In this document: positions 1-7,459 of the stretch, in pieces
Position numbering within the stretch: position 1 is the stretch's first letter
Layout of the letters: each line of letters starts with the position of its first letter
Virus record (IMG/VR): IMGVR_UViG_3300006224_000015
Location: 1 to 46,675 of that record
DNA: 46,675 nucleotides
Source of the DNA: a virus
Direction: 5' to 3' (one strand)
Translations under genes and position numbers: made by a program
Notes under the pieces: generated by a model
Seen by the model: only the letters and a program-made list of their open reading frames with translations
What the model was told of the DNA's origin: nothing
Database searches by the model: none

Positions 1-495
1 GAGCGACAACGGCTGGACAGGCATCGCCAGCCGCCGGCGGGACGCGCGAGCGTCGTCGCTCCGTCGCGGGGACGCTTCCGGGTCCTTGCGCTGGCACTCC
101 TCGCACTTGGCGCAGGCGCGGTCGTTGCACCTGATCCTCTGCCGTGGTGGGGCGACGCACTTGCCGTCACCGGAGCCGCCGTCGGCGGCTACCTTCTCGG
201 CGCTCCTGCTGCCGATGGCGCCGTTGACCAGCGCCTCCTGGCGGCGAAGGACGCTCGGCTGACCGATCTCCTTGTCCAGCTTGCCTCCGTCACCGTCGCA
301 GACGCTCGAGCGACTGGTCGCGTCGCTCGAGCACCAGCGCCTGACGCGGGAGGAGGGGCGCCAGAAGCTCCTCGAGATCCGGCGCGCGTTGGACGAACCG
401 ATGGAGCTCCCGCCCTCCGAGCCATCGCCGGCGGCGGAGACGGCGAGAGCCTCCGACCAGACAGCGACGGCGCCGGCGCAGGAGGTCCCCCGTGA
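1..495 (+). CDS. Membrane protein, 5' partial, 3' part doubtful
   Basis: The frame is open from the window edge to a TGA at 493-495, so the N-terminus lies outside. Two hydrophobic stretches around residues 27-42 and 50-66, separated by a short PDPLPWW segment, suggest a two-helix membrane protein. A helical segment rich in Leu and Ala follows (KDARLTDLLVQLASVT). Third-position G+C is high up to about base 300 and then drops, while the +2 frame becomes codon-like, so the true product may end near there or continue in the next frame. It could be a holin-like or phage membrane protein. No family is recognised. Confidence 0.5.
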   Translation, partial: ERQRLDRHRQPPAGRASVVAPSRGRFRVLALALLALGAGAVVAPDPLPWWGDALAVTGAAVGGYLLGAPAADGAVDQRLLAAKDARLTDLLVQLASVTVADARATGRVARAPAPDAGGGAPEAPRDPARVGRTDGAPALRAIAGGGDGESLRPDSDGAGAGGPP

Positions 496-592
496 TGTTG
501 CCAGCCTCCTCCCGGCCCGAACCACCCACGGAGGGTTCTACGGAGCCTCCGTACTTGCGCGGGTCATCGCCAACTACAACGGAGGCGAGTGA
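272..592 (+). CDS. Hypothetical helical protein, possible frameshift continuation of the upstream ORF
   Basis: This frame has good codon use from about base 300 to its stop. It starts with a charged helix (ERLVASLEHQRLTREEGRQK), then a Pro/Ala/Glu linker, and ends in THGGFYGASVLARVIANYNGGE. The only available starts are TTG at 272 or 281, with no ribosome site. Protein-like sequence passes smoothly from the upstream frame (LLVQLASVT) into this one (QTLERLVASLEHQ). That suggests either a +1 frameshift or an indel near 285-305. The stop overlaps the next ATG (TGATG at 590-594), as do most junctions here. Function unknown. Confidence 0.5.
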   Translation: MSSLPPSPSQTLERLVASLEHQRLTREEGRQKLLEIRRALDEPMELPPSEPSPAAETARASDQTATAPAQEVPRDVASLLPARTTHGGFYGASVLARVIANYNGGE

Positions 593-870
593 TGCCCTTC
601 CGATCGAAGGCGCAGATGCGGCTGTTCGCGGCGAAGCACAAGGACCTGTTCCCTTCATGGCTGGCCGAGACGCCGAAGCCTGGGTCCCTGCCGGAGAAGG
701 CGAAGCCCAAGAAACGATCGGCGAGATCGAGCGGTACTGCCGGGTCTACTGCCCCGCGTTCCAAGCCTGCCGCGAAGAAGCGTGCCGCCTCTACCGCATC
801 GAAACGACCGCAGCGGAGTTCCTCGCCCAAGCGGAAGCCGACGCCGCAGGGCGGACGGCGGAGGAGCTGA
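592..870 (+). CDS. Small basic phage protein of the MPF-SKAQ type
   Basis: The N-terminus MPFRSKAQMRLFAAKHKDLF followed by a TPK...LPEK motif is a pattern I recognise from small phage proteins starting MPFKSKAQ-RRLF, often near packaging or structural genes; their role is unknown. Here a Lys/Arg/Ser/Pro-rich tail is added (residues ~38-92). The tail overlaps the next gene in another frame and has lower third-position G+C than that frame, so the functional part may be only the first ~40 residues. The start overlaps the preceding stop (TGATG). It may be a nucleic-acid-binding protein, judging only by charge. Confidence 0.65.
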   Translation: MPFRSKAQMRLFAAKHKDLFPSWLAETPKPGSLPEKAKPKKRSARSSGTAGSTAPRSKPAAKKRAASTASKRPQRSSSPKRKPTPQGGRRRS

Positions 871-881
871 TCGCGCTGTGA
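657..881 (+). CDS. Cys-rich small protein overlapping the MPF-SKAQ gene
   Basis: The frame stays open back to GTG 492/ATG 495, but codon use becomes typical only from about 657, so ATG 657 is chosen (74 aa). The core RYCRVYCPAFQACREEACRL has four cysteines. It resembles the small phage family with an IR-YC--C...C...C-L-P-R pattern, probably a zinc-binding knuckle. An acidic helix AEFLAQAEADAAGRTAEELI follows. The stop overlaps the GTG of the terminase small subunit candidate (GTGA at 878-881), suggesting translational coupling. About 210 bases are shared with the preceding gene in a different frame. Confidence 0.55.
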   Translation: MAGRDAEAWVPAGEGEAQETIGEIERYCRVYCPAFQACREEACRLYRIETTAAEFLAQAEADAAGRTAEELIAL

Positions 882-1465
882 GAACCGCGCCGCTCAAGGG
901 CGACTGCAAGGTCTGTCAGTACCCCGAGGCCCTGCGCCTCGCGGTCAACGGCGCGATCTGGACCGAGGAAGGCCAGCGCTACGCGACGTACCTGGCCCGC
1001 GCCGCCGCCGTGATCGAGGGGTTCCCGCAGTACAAGATCGACCGCAAGACGATCCGCCGCCACACCGAGCACGTCGAGGCCACGATGCGCGAGGCGCACA
1101 GCGGAGAGGTCATCGCGCCCGACCAGGTTCCGCTGATGTCCTACAACGAGCTCGCCGGCAAGGCCCGGTTCCTTGGCTCCCGCGTCATGGACCGCGCGGC
1201 GGAGCTCGTCAACCACCCGTCCGCCCACGTCCTGCTGACGCCCAAGGATCTCGTGTCGGTCGGCAACCTCGCCCACCGCTTCGCCGCCACGGAGGAGCAG
1301 CTCCGGGTCAAGGCCCGCGGTCAGGACGCCGAGGTCATCAAGGCCGTGTTCATGGCGAGCGCCGGGCACATCCCGACCGGGCGCGACGAGACGGAGGACG
1401 TGGCCGACATGCGGGCCGAGGTCGCCGAGGAGCGCCGGCTCCTCACGGAGCGCGCGCAGGCGTGA
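878..1465 (+). CDS. Putative terminase small subunit
   Basis: The 195-aa product starts at GTG 878, inside a GTGA overlap. A CKVCQYPE knuckle near the N-terminus precedes a segment that reads as a helix-turn-helix DNA-binding region (QYKIDRKTIRRHTEHVEA). A central helical part and an acidic C-terminal helix (DMRAEVAEERRLLTERAQ) follow. The stop overlaps the GTG of the large terminase gene. Position immediately before terL, size, HTH-like start and helical C-terminus fit a small terminase subunit, which recognises phage DNA and loads the motor. The identification rests on context more than on a diagnostic motif. Confidence 0.65.
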   Translation: MRTAPLKGDCKVCQYPEALRLAVNGAIWTEEGQRYATYLARAAAVIEGFPQYKIDRKTIRRHTEHVEATMREAHSGEVIAPDQVPLMSYNELAGKARFLGSRVMDRAAELVNHPSAHVLLTPKDLVSVGNLAHRFAATEEQLRVKARGQDAEVIKAVFMASAGHIPTGRDETEDVADMRAEVAEERRLLTERAQA

Positions 1466-3144
1466 CGCCAGCACAGCTGCGCGCCTATCAGGAGGCGCTG
1501 CGGGACATCCCCGCCCGCCATCAGGCGTGGCTGCGCTCGGGCGACATCGAGCTGTGGGCGTACTACGGCCTGGGGATCGTGCTCAACGACGCGCAGCTCG
1601 AGAAGCTCCGCGAAGTGCTCGAGTGGCCGCCCGGGTCCGTCCACGTCTGGCGCTGGGCGAACCGCACCGGCAAGACGACCGGGCTCGACATCCTCCACGG
1701 CTTCGCCACCTGGTACAAGTGGCGCTACGAGAACGACGACGAGGAGGCGTGGTATCGCTACCCGTACAAGACCCTCCACGCCGCCCCGCTCAACGAGCTC
1801 GCCGGCAAGGCGTGGGAGCTCTGGTCAAACATCATCGCGCTGTCGGCTGACCAGCAGCGCAACCCGCTGACGAACCGGATGCGGGAGGCCGTCCTGCTGC
1901 CGTTCTTCGAGACGGCGATCATGCGCGACGCGACCGGCGTTGACCGCCCCGTGCTGGCCGTCGCCAACAACGCCCGGGTGGACTTCCGCAGCACGCAGGG
2001 CGGCGCCAGCCGGCTCGAGTCCGACGCCTGGTGGCTGATCGATTGGGACGAGTTCCCCCGCCAGCAGCCGTCGGAGGACATCCCGATCCTGTTCGACCAG
2101 ACGCTCCTGCCGCGCTCGTCGGACTTCATGGCGCCGATCATCCTGTCGGGCACCGCGACGATCGACAGCGAGCACGTCTACGTCGAGCTCGAGGAGCTGG
2201 CCGCGAAGAACCCGACGGACTGGAACTTCACGACCGCGGCGCGCTCGGCCAACTTCGCCATGAGCCGCGCCTCGACCGCCCGCCAGCAGCGCCTCTCGAT
2301 CGACAAGGACGTGGCGGACCGCTCGGTCGGCGGCGGCTTCGGCGGCGGGTCGGGCTCGATGTTCCCGCACTTCGCGTTGAGCAACGCCTTCCGCGGCGAC
2401 CTGCTGGTGCGCTCCGACCACCCGGGCTCCGCGGCGATCCCGCCGGTCAAGGACGACAAGGACTTCCTCAACCGGCAGCGCGCCGGCGTGGAGTACATCA
2501 CCCTGTTCGACCACGCGCTCGGGCACGACGACAACGTGCTGATGACGCTCGAGGTCCCCTGGCCGCCGCACCGCGCGTCGCCCGACCTGCCGATCCGTGG
2601 CGCCAACATGTACCTGCTTCGGTCGTCGCGCACCTTGACCCCTGACGAGCAGCACGCCTATCTTGTCGGCGAGCACGAGGCGTACCGGAGCAGGATCGTG
2701 ATCGTGGACTCCACCGGCCCCGGAGGGCTGTCGGTCTACCGCAAGGCAAGGGCCGATGGCCTGCCGGTCGTAGACTGCAACCTGCAAGGACGCGCCGCGA
2801 AGTGGGTCACGAACAAGGAGTTCGCCCTCCAAGCCATGCAACGCATGTTCGCTTTCGGGCTCCCGGTCAGCGCCGACGGGTTCATCGAGGACTGGCCCGA
2901 GCCGTCCGACGCCTTCGGCCTGTTCCTGTTCCCGGGCATCGGTGATTGGGTGAAGCTGCGACGGCAGCTCGCCGTGTACCGACGGATGGACGAGAAGCTC
3001 CGACAGGACGCCGCGATGACGCTGGCGATGGGCGCCTGGTATCTCTGGCGGTTCATCGGCGCGGCGCAGGCGCCCACCAAGCAGCGGTTCAACATCATTG
3101 GCCGGCGGCGCTACGGCAAGCCGACCGTTCCGTCTCGGAGGTAG
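1462..3144 (+). CDS. terL: Terminase large subunit
   Basis: This 560-aa protein is the packaging motor. The ATPase P-loop is ANRTGKTT (residues 66-73), a deviant Walker A with the Arg typical of TerL. Walker B is WLIDWDE (191-197), with catalytic Glu197. The C-terminal RNase-H-like nuclease shows the expected acidic positions: D350 in YITLFDHALGHDD, D416 in RIVIVDST and D516 in RQDAAMTLAMGAWYL. Length is normal for the family. The GTG start overlaps the small-subunit stop by 4 bases. It cuts concatemers and pumps DNA through the portal encoded at 9001. That gene lies 5.8 kb away rather than next door. Confidence 0.95.
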   Translation: MTPAQLRAYQEALRDIPARHQAWLRSGDIELWAYYGLGIVLNDAQLEKLREVLEWPPGSVHVWRWANRTGKTTGLDILHGFATWYKWRYENDDEEAWYRYPYKTLHAAPLNELAGKAWELWSNIIALSADQQRNPLTNRMREAVLLPFFETAIMRDATGVDRPVLAVANNARVDFRSTQGGASRLESDAWWLIDWDEFPRQQPSEDIPILFDQTLLPRSSDFMAPIILSGTATIDSEHVYVELEELAAKNPTDWNFTTAARSANFAMSRASTARQQRLSIDKDVADRSVGGGFGGGSGSMFPHFALSNAFRGDLLVRSDHPGSAAIPPVKDDKDFLNRQRAGVEYITLFDHALGHDDNVLMTLEVPWPPHRASPDLPIRGANMYLLRSSRTLTPDEQHAYLVGEHEAYRSRIVIVDSTGPGGLSVYRKARADGLPVVDCNLQGRAAKWVTNKEFALQAMQRMFAFGLPVSADGFIEDWPEPSDAFGLFLFPGIGDWVKLRRQLAVYRRMDEKLRQDAAMTLAMGAWYLWRFIGAAQAPTKQRFNIIGRRRYGKPTVPSRR

Positions 3145-3147
3145 GTC

Positions 3148-3519
3148 ATGGGCTTGCAGCGGACATCCCGACATCGCACGGCGGTCACGGCGGTCATCGC
3201 CAACGGCACTAGCGACACGGGCACGATCGATCTCGAGGGCTACGTCCTGGCGGCGATCATCCTGCCGGCGGCGTGGACGACGGCGGCGCTGACGTTCCGG
3301 GCCGTGGACGAGCTCAACGTCGAGCACCCGGTCTACGACGACGCCGGCACGGAGGTCACGGTCGCCTCCACGAACGTCGTCGCCAACCGGGCGGTCGTCA
3401 ACAAGACGATCCTCGAGCAGCTCGCCGCGCTGGGGCGCATCCAGATCCGTTCGGGCACCGACGCCACCCCGGTCAACCAGGGCGCCGAGCGGATCCTCAC
3501 GCTCCTCCTCAAGTCGTGA
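3148..3519 (+). CDS. Hypothetical virion protein, beta-rich
   Basis: The 123-aa product starts three bases after the terL stop. It is rich in Thr, Val and Ala with alternating hydrophobic strands (TIDLEGYVLAAIILPAAWTT) and no signal peptide or cysteines. The GYVLAAIILPAAWTTAALTF segment resembles small phage structural proteins of the IDLEGY--AAI-MPAAWT type, whose role is unsettled. The stop overlaps the next GTG. Position after terL and the beta-rich make-up suggest a capsid decoration or minor structural protein. This is inference. Confidence 0.6.
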   Translation: MGLQRTSRHRTAVTAVIANGTSDTGTIDLEGYVLAAIILPAAWTTAALTFRAVDELNVEHPVYDDAGTEVTVASTNVVANRAVVNKTILEQLAALGRIQIRSGTDATPVNQGAERILTLLLKS

Positions 3520-3770
3520 ACATCGTCGCGCGCTACCGCAGCTGGCAGCTCGGTCGGGCGATGCGCTCGGGCAAGGCGCCCCACGGGCGGGTCGATCCGG
3601 TCGGCGACTCCACCATCCTCGCGGTGACGATGCCCTCGGACGTGACGATGCGGATGCGCGTGATCCGCTCTGACGGCTCGGTCGAGGACATGGGCGTCGT
3701 CTCCACAGGGTCGGTCAACATCCCGGTCGAGACGCTCGACGGACTCCGCCGGGCCGCGGAGGAGGGCTGA
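3516..3770 (+). CDS. Hypothetical small structural protein
   Basis: The 84-aa product starts at GTG 3516, overlapping the previous stop as GTGA. A basic N-terminus (NIVARYRSWQLGRAMRSGK) precedes a beta-rich part, TILAVTMPSDVTMRMRVIRS, and a helix at the end. No family is recognised. It is embedded between two other putative structural genes and has matching codon use, so it is probably expressed with them. Confidence 0.55.
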   Translation: MNIVARYRSWQLGRAMRSGKAPHGRVDPVGDSTILAVTMPSDVTMRMRVIRSDGSVEDMGVVSTGSVNIPVETLDGLRRAAEEG

Positions 3771-3771
3771 C

Positions 3772-4137
3772 GTGGCTGTCGTCCTGACCAACGGAGGCGA
3801 GGCGTGGGCGTCCGGTCGGATGGCCGGCACCGAAAGCGACGACGGGCGGTACGTCGGCTGGGGCACCGCCGCCGGCACGGCGGCGAAGGGTGACACGACC
3901 CTGTTCACCGAGACGGGCAGCCGCGTCGCCGGCACCGTGACCGTGACCGGCACCGGCGCCACCGCGAAGTACCAGATCGTCGCCACCCTCACCGCTGGCG
4001 GCGCGCTGGCGATCACCAACGCCGGCAACTTCACGCTCTCGAGCGGCGGAACCCTGATCATCCACGGAGATCACGGGACCGTAAACCTCGGGAACGGCGA
4101 CAAGATCGAGTACACGATCCAGCTGGACCCCGCGTGA
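3772..4137 (+). CDS. Beta-rich structural protein with GNGD-IEYT C-terminus
   Basis: The 121-aa product starts at GTG 3772, two bases after the previous stop. It is composed of Gly/Thr/Ala-rich beta strands. The C-terminus NLGNGDKIEYTIQLDPA resembles the C-terminus NVGNGDSIEFTYTLTINSGG of the gene at 4268, suggesting a shared domain. That motif (N-GD-I-FTYT-) is common in small phage appendage proteins. It is likely a virion surface or fibre-associated protein. Confidence 0.6.
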   Translation: MAVVLTNGGEAWASGRMAGTESDDGRYVGWGTAAGTAAKGDTTLFTETGSRVAGTVTVTGTGATAKYQIVATLTAGGALAITNAGNFTLSSGGTLIIHGDHGTVNLGNGDKIEYTIQLDPA

Positions 4138-4271
4138 TGGACAACGAAGGCAAGCTCTCCGTCAAGGGTGAGCTCGGGATCAGGGTGATACGCGCACGGC
4201 CTACGCTCCGGTCGAGGATCGCTGATGCGCTGTGGTCAATCCGGTACAGGCTGTGGGAGAGACGACGATGA
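4137..4271 (+). CDS. 44-residue basic mini-protein
   Basis: A small frame begins in a TGATG overlap with the preceding stop and ends in an ATGA overlap with the next start. This is the same coupling used by its neighbours and argues that it is translated. The product MDNEGKLSVKGELGIRVIRA... is strongly basic toward the C-terminus (YRLWERRR). Its function is unknown. It may serve mainly to couple translation of the 4268 gene. Confidence 0.45.
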   Translation: MDNEGKLSVKGELGIRVIRARPTLRSRIADALWSIRYRLWERRR

Positions 4272-4828
4272 CGCGAGCGATCCGGGTCCCCATTCCGTTC
4301 GTGAAGGGCCGGCTGCTGTGGCTGCCCGGGGATGTCTCCGAAGCGATCCGCCCGGACGGGCTGATGCGCGGGCACCTGATGTTCAACGGGCACCTGTCGG
4401 CCCGCCACCTGGCGCCCAACGGCTACGTCCGCGAGGAGCGCGATCTCGGCTACGGCGTCGTGACCGACGCCGGCGTGGCCTCGCTGGTGGACTACCTCCA
4501 GGCCGGCACCCCGGCGCAGACGCCGAACTACCACGACAGCGGCACCGGCACGAACGCCGCGGTCGTCGGGGACGTGGACTTGCAGATCCCCGCCGGTCCG
4601 ACGACCCGCGACACGGGTGACATGTCCCAGCCGGCGGCGAACCAGTACCGGACCATCGGCCTGATCGCCTACACCGGCACGCTGGCGATCACCGAATGGG
4701 GCCTGTTCTACGACGCCACCCGCGGCTCCGATACGCTGTGGGACCGCCGCGTGTTCGCCGCGATCAACGTCGGCAACGGCGACAGCATCGAGTTCACCTA
4801 CACGCTGACCATCAACTCGGGCGGCTGA
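4268..4828 (+). CDS. Phage appendage-type structural protein
   Basis: ATG 4268 is preceded by GGAGAG and overlaps the mini-protein stop; the frame stays open further upstream, but this start has the ribosome site. The 186-aa product has an N-terminal part with RVPIPFVKGRLLWLPGDV. The C-terminal beta domain (IGLIAYTGTLAITEWGLFYD ... NVGNGDSIEFTYTLTINSGG) follows a pattern seen in phage tail-tip and fibre-associated proteins (ITE-GLF...GD-I-FTYTL). It is related in that domain to the 3772 product. Likely located on the virion surface. Confidence 0.65.
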   Translation: MTRAIRVPIPFVKGRLLWLPGDVSEAIRPDGLMRGHLMFNGHLSARHLAPNGYVREERDLGYGVVTDAGVASLVDYLQAGTPAQTPNYHDSGTGTNAAVVGDVDLQIPAGPTTRDTGDMSQPAANQYRTIGLIAYTGTLAITEWGLFYDATRGSDTLWDRRVFAAINVGNGDSIEFTYTLTINSGG

Positions 4829-4833
4829 TCCCC

Positions 4834-5895
4834 GTGGCGCGCCTGCGACCCGCCGAGCGCTCCGGCAGCTGGGATGCTCGGCCACGCCGTCGCCCGGGTC
4901 CGGCGCCGACCCGGGCGGTGCCGTCCGGGTTCTGGATCACGCCCACGGAGCTCGCCGCCCTGCCGATGTCCGGCTCGCCGTGGTCGCTCGTCGCGGCGCA
5001 GTCCAACCCCGGCGTCCTCGCCGACGTGTCGGACCAGAACAGCACGCACGACACGAAAACGATGGGCTGCGCGCTCTACGCGGCGCGCAGCGGCAACGCC
5101 ACCGCGCGGACGAACGCCCTCGCCGCCCTGACGGCGGCGATCGGGACCGAAACCGGGACCCGGTGGCTATCGGTCGGGCGGAACATGACCGCCTACATCA
5201 TCGCCGCGGACGTGCTGGGCATCCGCTCCGGTCCGATCTACGACTGGATCGCCTCCTTCAAGACGAAGCTCCTCATGCACGACAACACGAGCGACATGAT
5301 CCCGCTGCGCTCGGCGGCGTGGTCGGCCGGCTCGAACGCCAACGCGCAGGAGGGCGCTGTCCACGCGGCGATGGCCTGCTACACCGGCGATCGCGCCGAG
5401 CTCGATTGGGGCTGGGTGGCCTTCCGCCGCTACCTCGGCGACCGGACCAGCACGCACGCCCCGTTCACATCGAACGACGACACCTGGCAGGAGGTCCCAG
5501 CGTACCCCGTCGGGATCCAGAACCAAGGCGCCACCGCGAGCGGCATCCTGATCGACGGGGCGATCAGCAACGACGTGAGCCGCGGCGGCACCCTCGCCTG
5601 GCCGCCGGTCTGGTCGCAGTACCCGTGGGTCGGCCTCGAGGGAGCGGTGCCCGCCGCGCACATCTACGCCCGGGCCGGCTACCCGGCGTGGACGATGATG
5701 AACAGCGCGCTGCGGCGGGCGGCGGACTTCCTGATCCGGGCCAAGGACGACTCCGGTGACGACGCCTGGTACGACACGACCCGGGCGCCCGAGATCAAGC
5801 ACATGCTCAACAAGGTCTACGGCCTCGGCTACCCGGAGGGTCCCTGCATCGCCACGTCGCGGACCGTCTCGTACACCGACTGGACGATGCCCTGA
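4834..5895 (+). CDS. Polysaccharide-lyase-like protein (alginate lyase-type helical fold)
   Basis: GTG 4834 starts a 353-aa protein. The segment WITPTELAALPMSGSPWSLV, then SDQNSTHDTKTMGCALYAARSGN, IGTETGTRWLSVGRNMTAYI and the final TDWTMP follow the layout of bacterial alginate-lyase-family proteins, which fold as a helical toroid and cleave acidic polysaccharide by beta-elimination. The SNANAQEGAVHAAMACY segment (167-183) sits where the family has its conserved Asn/His region (often NNWGTHAGAS), but the residues are only partly kept. It may be a depolymerase or a binding-only derivative. No signal peptide is seen. Placement among virion genes suggests a particle-borne role. Identification is from pattern memory. 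Confidence 0.6.
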   Translation: MARLRPAERSGSWDARPRRRPGPAPTRAVPSGFWITPTELAALPMSGSPWSLVAAQSNPGVLADVSDQNSTHDTKTMGCALYAARSGNATARTNALAALTAAIGTETGTRWLSVGRNMTAYIIAADVLGIRSGPIYDWIASFKTKLLMHDNTSDMIPLRSAAWSAGSNANAQEGAVHAAMACYTGDRAELDWGWVAFRRYLGDRTSTHAPFTSNDDTWQEVPAYPVGIQNQGATASGILIDGAISNDVSRGGTLAWPPVWSQYPWVGLEGAVPAAHIYARAGYPAWTMMNSALRRAADFLIRAKDDSGDDAWYDTTRAPEIKHMLNKVYGLGYPEGPCIATSRTVSYTDWTMP

Positions 5896-6179
5896 TGCCT
5901 CCCCAGCCCGGAGTGACGTTCCCCGAGCGCCGCTTCATCGCCACCCGCACCGACGGCGGGGTCGAGACGAACATCATCAGCTCGACCCCGCTCAACCCCA
6001 ACTACACGACCGATCAGGTCGTGCGCCGGGGGGTGCTCCAGAACGCGCTCGACTACATCGCCGCCAACCCCGGCGTGCTCCTGAAGGTCTACGGCCCGAC
6101 CAACGGCGGATACTGGACCGACGGTGACGTGGTGTGGCGGTCTGACATCGACTACGGGCCGGGCGGGGGTCTCGGCTGA
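5895..6179 (+). CDS. Hypothetical 94-aa virion-module protein
   Basis: It starts in a TGATG overlap with the lyase-like gene and ends in a TGATG overlap with the next. The sequence has PERRFIATRTDGGVETNIIS, then an amphipathic helix VLQNALDYIAANPG and a C-terminal aromatic/Gly part (GGYWTDGDVVWRSD...GPGGGLG). No family is recognised. Tight coupling on both sides suggests it is made in step with the 4834 and 6179 proteins. Confidence 0.55.
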   Translation: MPPQPGVTFPERRFIATRTDGGVETNIISSTPLNPNYTTDQVVRRGVLQNALDYIAANPGVLLKVYGPTNGGYWTDGDVVWRSDIDYGPGGGLG

Positions 6180-6931
6180 TGGCTGCCCCGGCTGCCAACT
6201 CCTACCCTGCTGGCGCGACCGACGCCACCGGCGACTGGTCGTTCAGCTTCCCGTCGTCGGCCTCGTACTCGTTCATCCTGTTCTTCGTGTTCCAAGACGG
6301 GGCCACGGGTGGCGCCGTCACCCAGACCGGCAGCAGCAACGTCAACACCTTGGCCGGGTCTGCCGGCCTCACCTACGTTGGTACGCGGGTCGTCGGTTCA
6401 CCGACCAACGGCTACCTCCACCTCTACTGCGGCCGGAAGATCACCCCTGCTGTCAACGTCGGTATCTCCGGCACCAACTCCACGTCGGAGGACATCTACT
6501 GCTGCATCATCGAGTTCGGCAACGTCAACACCGGGACGACGCTCGCAGCCGTCATGGAGAACGGGACTGCCGGGAGCTGGGCTAACATCGTCGGCCTGTC
6601 CGCGACGGCCGAGGCGCCGGACATCACGACCCTCGGGCCGGACCGGCTGGGTATCCTCATCACGTCGGTCAACGATGACAATGCCGTCGCTGCCTATACC
6701 AGCCCCGGCACTTGGACCGTCATCCAGCACTACGCCGAGTCGTCGGGTACGGACGGATGCATCGACGTTCAGGTCCTGACCATCTCGTCCGCCACCACCG
6801 TCTCGCCCGGCACGTCGTCGATCACGGACTCCGACTCCTGGGGCGTCATCAGCTTCGCGCTGATCGGCACCACCGTTGCCGACCAGCGCGTCCCGCGCTC
6901 CACGCCCTACCCGCAGCTGCTGGCCCACTAG
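6179..6931 (+). CDS. Beta-sandwich-like virion surface protein
   Basis: The 250-aa product is dominated by alternating hydrophobic and Thr/Ser/Gly strands with few charged residues (FILFFVFQDGATGGAV, LGILITSVNDDNAVAAY, WGVISFALIGTTVADQ). It resembles phage or environmental jelly-roll surface proteins that start AATGSYPAGT...DW-F. Such proteins are candidates for receptor binding or particle decoration. It contains a CC pair in DIYCCIIEF. The start is coupled to the previous gene. Function is inferred from composition and location only. Confidence 0.55.
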   Translation: MAAPAANSYPAGATDATGDWSFSFPSSASYSFILFFVFQDGATGGAVTQTGSSNVNTLAGSAGLTYVGTRVVGSPTNGYLHLYCGRKITPAVNVGISGTNSTSEDIYCCIIEFGNVNTGTTLAAVMENGTAGSWANIVGLSATAEAPDITTLGPDRLGILITSVNDDNAVAAYTSPGTWTVIQHYAESSGTDGCIDVQVLTISSATTVSPGTSSITDSDSWGVISFALIGTTVADQRVPRSTPYPQLLAH

Positions 6932-6944
6932 CAAGGAGGCTCCG

Positions 6945-7439
6945 ATGGGCGCCATCTACTCGGTCACGATGAAGGACCAGACGATCATCGCCTCGGCTGA
7001 TCTCGTCATCATCCGCACCGCCGCGGCGATCGGGACCCGCGCCTCCAACATCCGCCTGCTGCGGGCGTGGTGCAGCCAGGGCGCGACCGAGACGAGCGAG
7101 CAGCTCGGCATCCAGCTCTGCTTGCAGGCCAGCGCCTTCGGGACGTACACGTCCGCGACGCCGTCGCCCCACGTCCTCGGCGGCGCGGCGTCGGGGATCT
7201 CGGGCGGGACAGCTGGCGCCGCAGCGACGGCGGGCGTCGATGCCAGCGCCAACGCCGCGGGGACCAAGACCACCATCGTCGCCGACGGGTTCAATAACCT
7301 CAACGGCTGGCTGTGGGTGCCGACCCCGGAGGAGCGGATCGTCCTCCCGGTCGATACGGCGGTCGTCCTGGCGATGATCGGGACGGCCACGACGCTCACC
7401 AACTGGTACGCGGGCATCACGTTCGAGGAGCTCAACTAA
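6945..7439 (+). CDS. Hypothetical structural protein
   Basis: AAGGAGG at 6933-6939 sets ATG 6945 as the start; the frame continues upstream without a better start. The 164-aa product has an N-terminal strand-rich half (IYSVTMKDQTIIASADLVII), a Gly/Ala/Ser-rich middle (GGAASGISGGTAGAAATAGV), and a C-terminal part WLWVPTPEERIVLPVDTAVV ending FEELN. Phage proteins of this make-up are often decoration or fibre-tip proteins. No family is recognised. Confidence 0.6.
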   Translation: MGAIYSVTMKDQTIIASADLVIIRTAAAIGTRASNIRLLRAWCSQGATETSEQLGIQLCLQASAFGTYTSATPSPHVLGGAASGISGGTAGAAATAGVDASANAAGTKTTIVADGFNNLNGWLWVPTPEERIVLPVDTAVVLAMIGTATTLTNWYAGITFEELN

Positions 7440-7459
7440 CCCCCGGCTAGGATGCGTCC

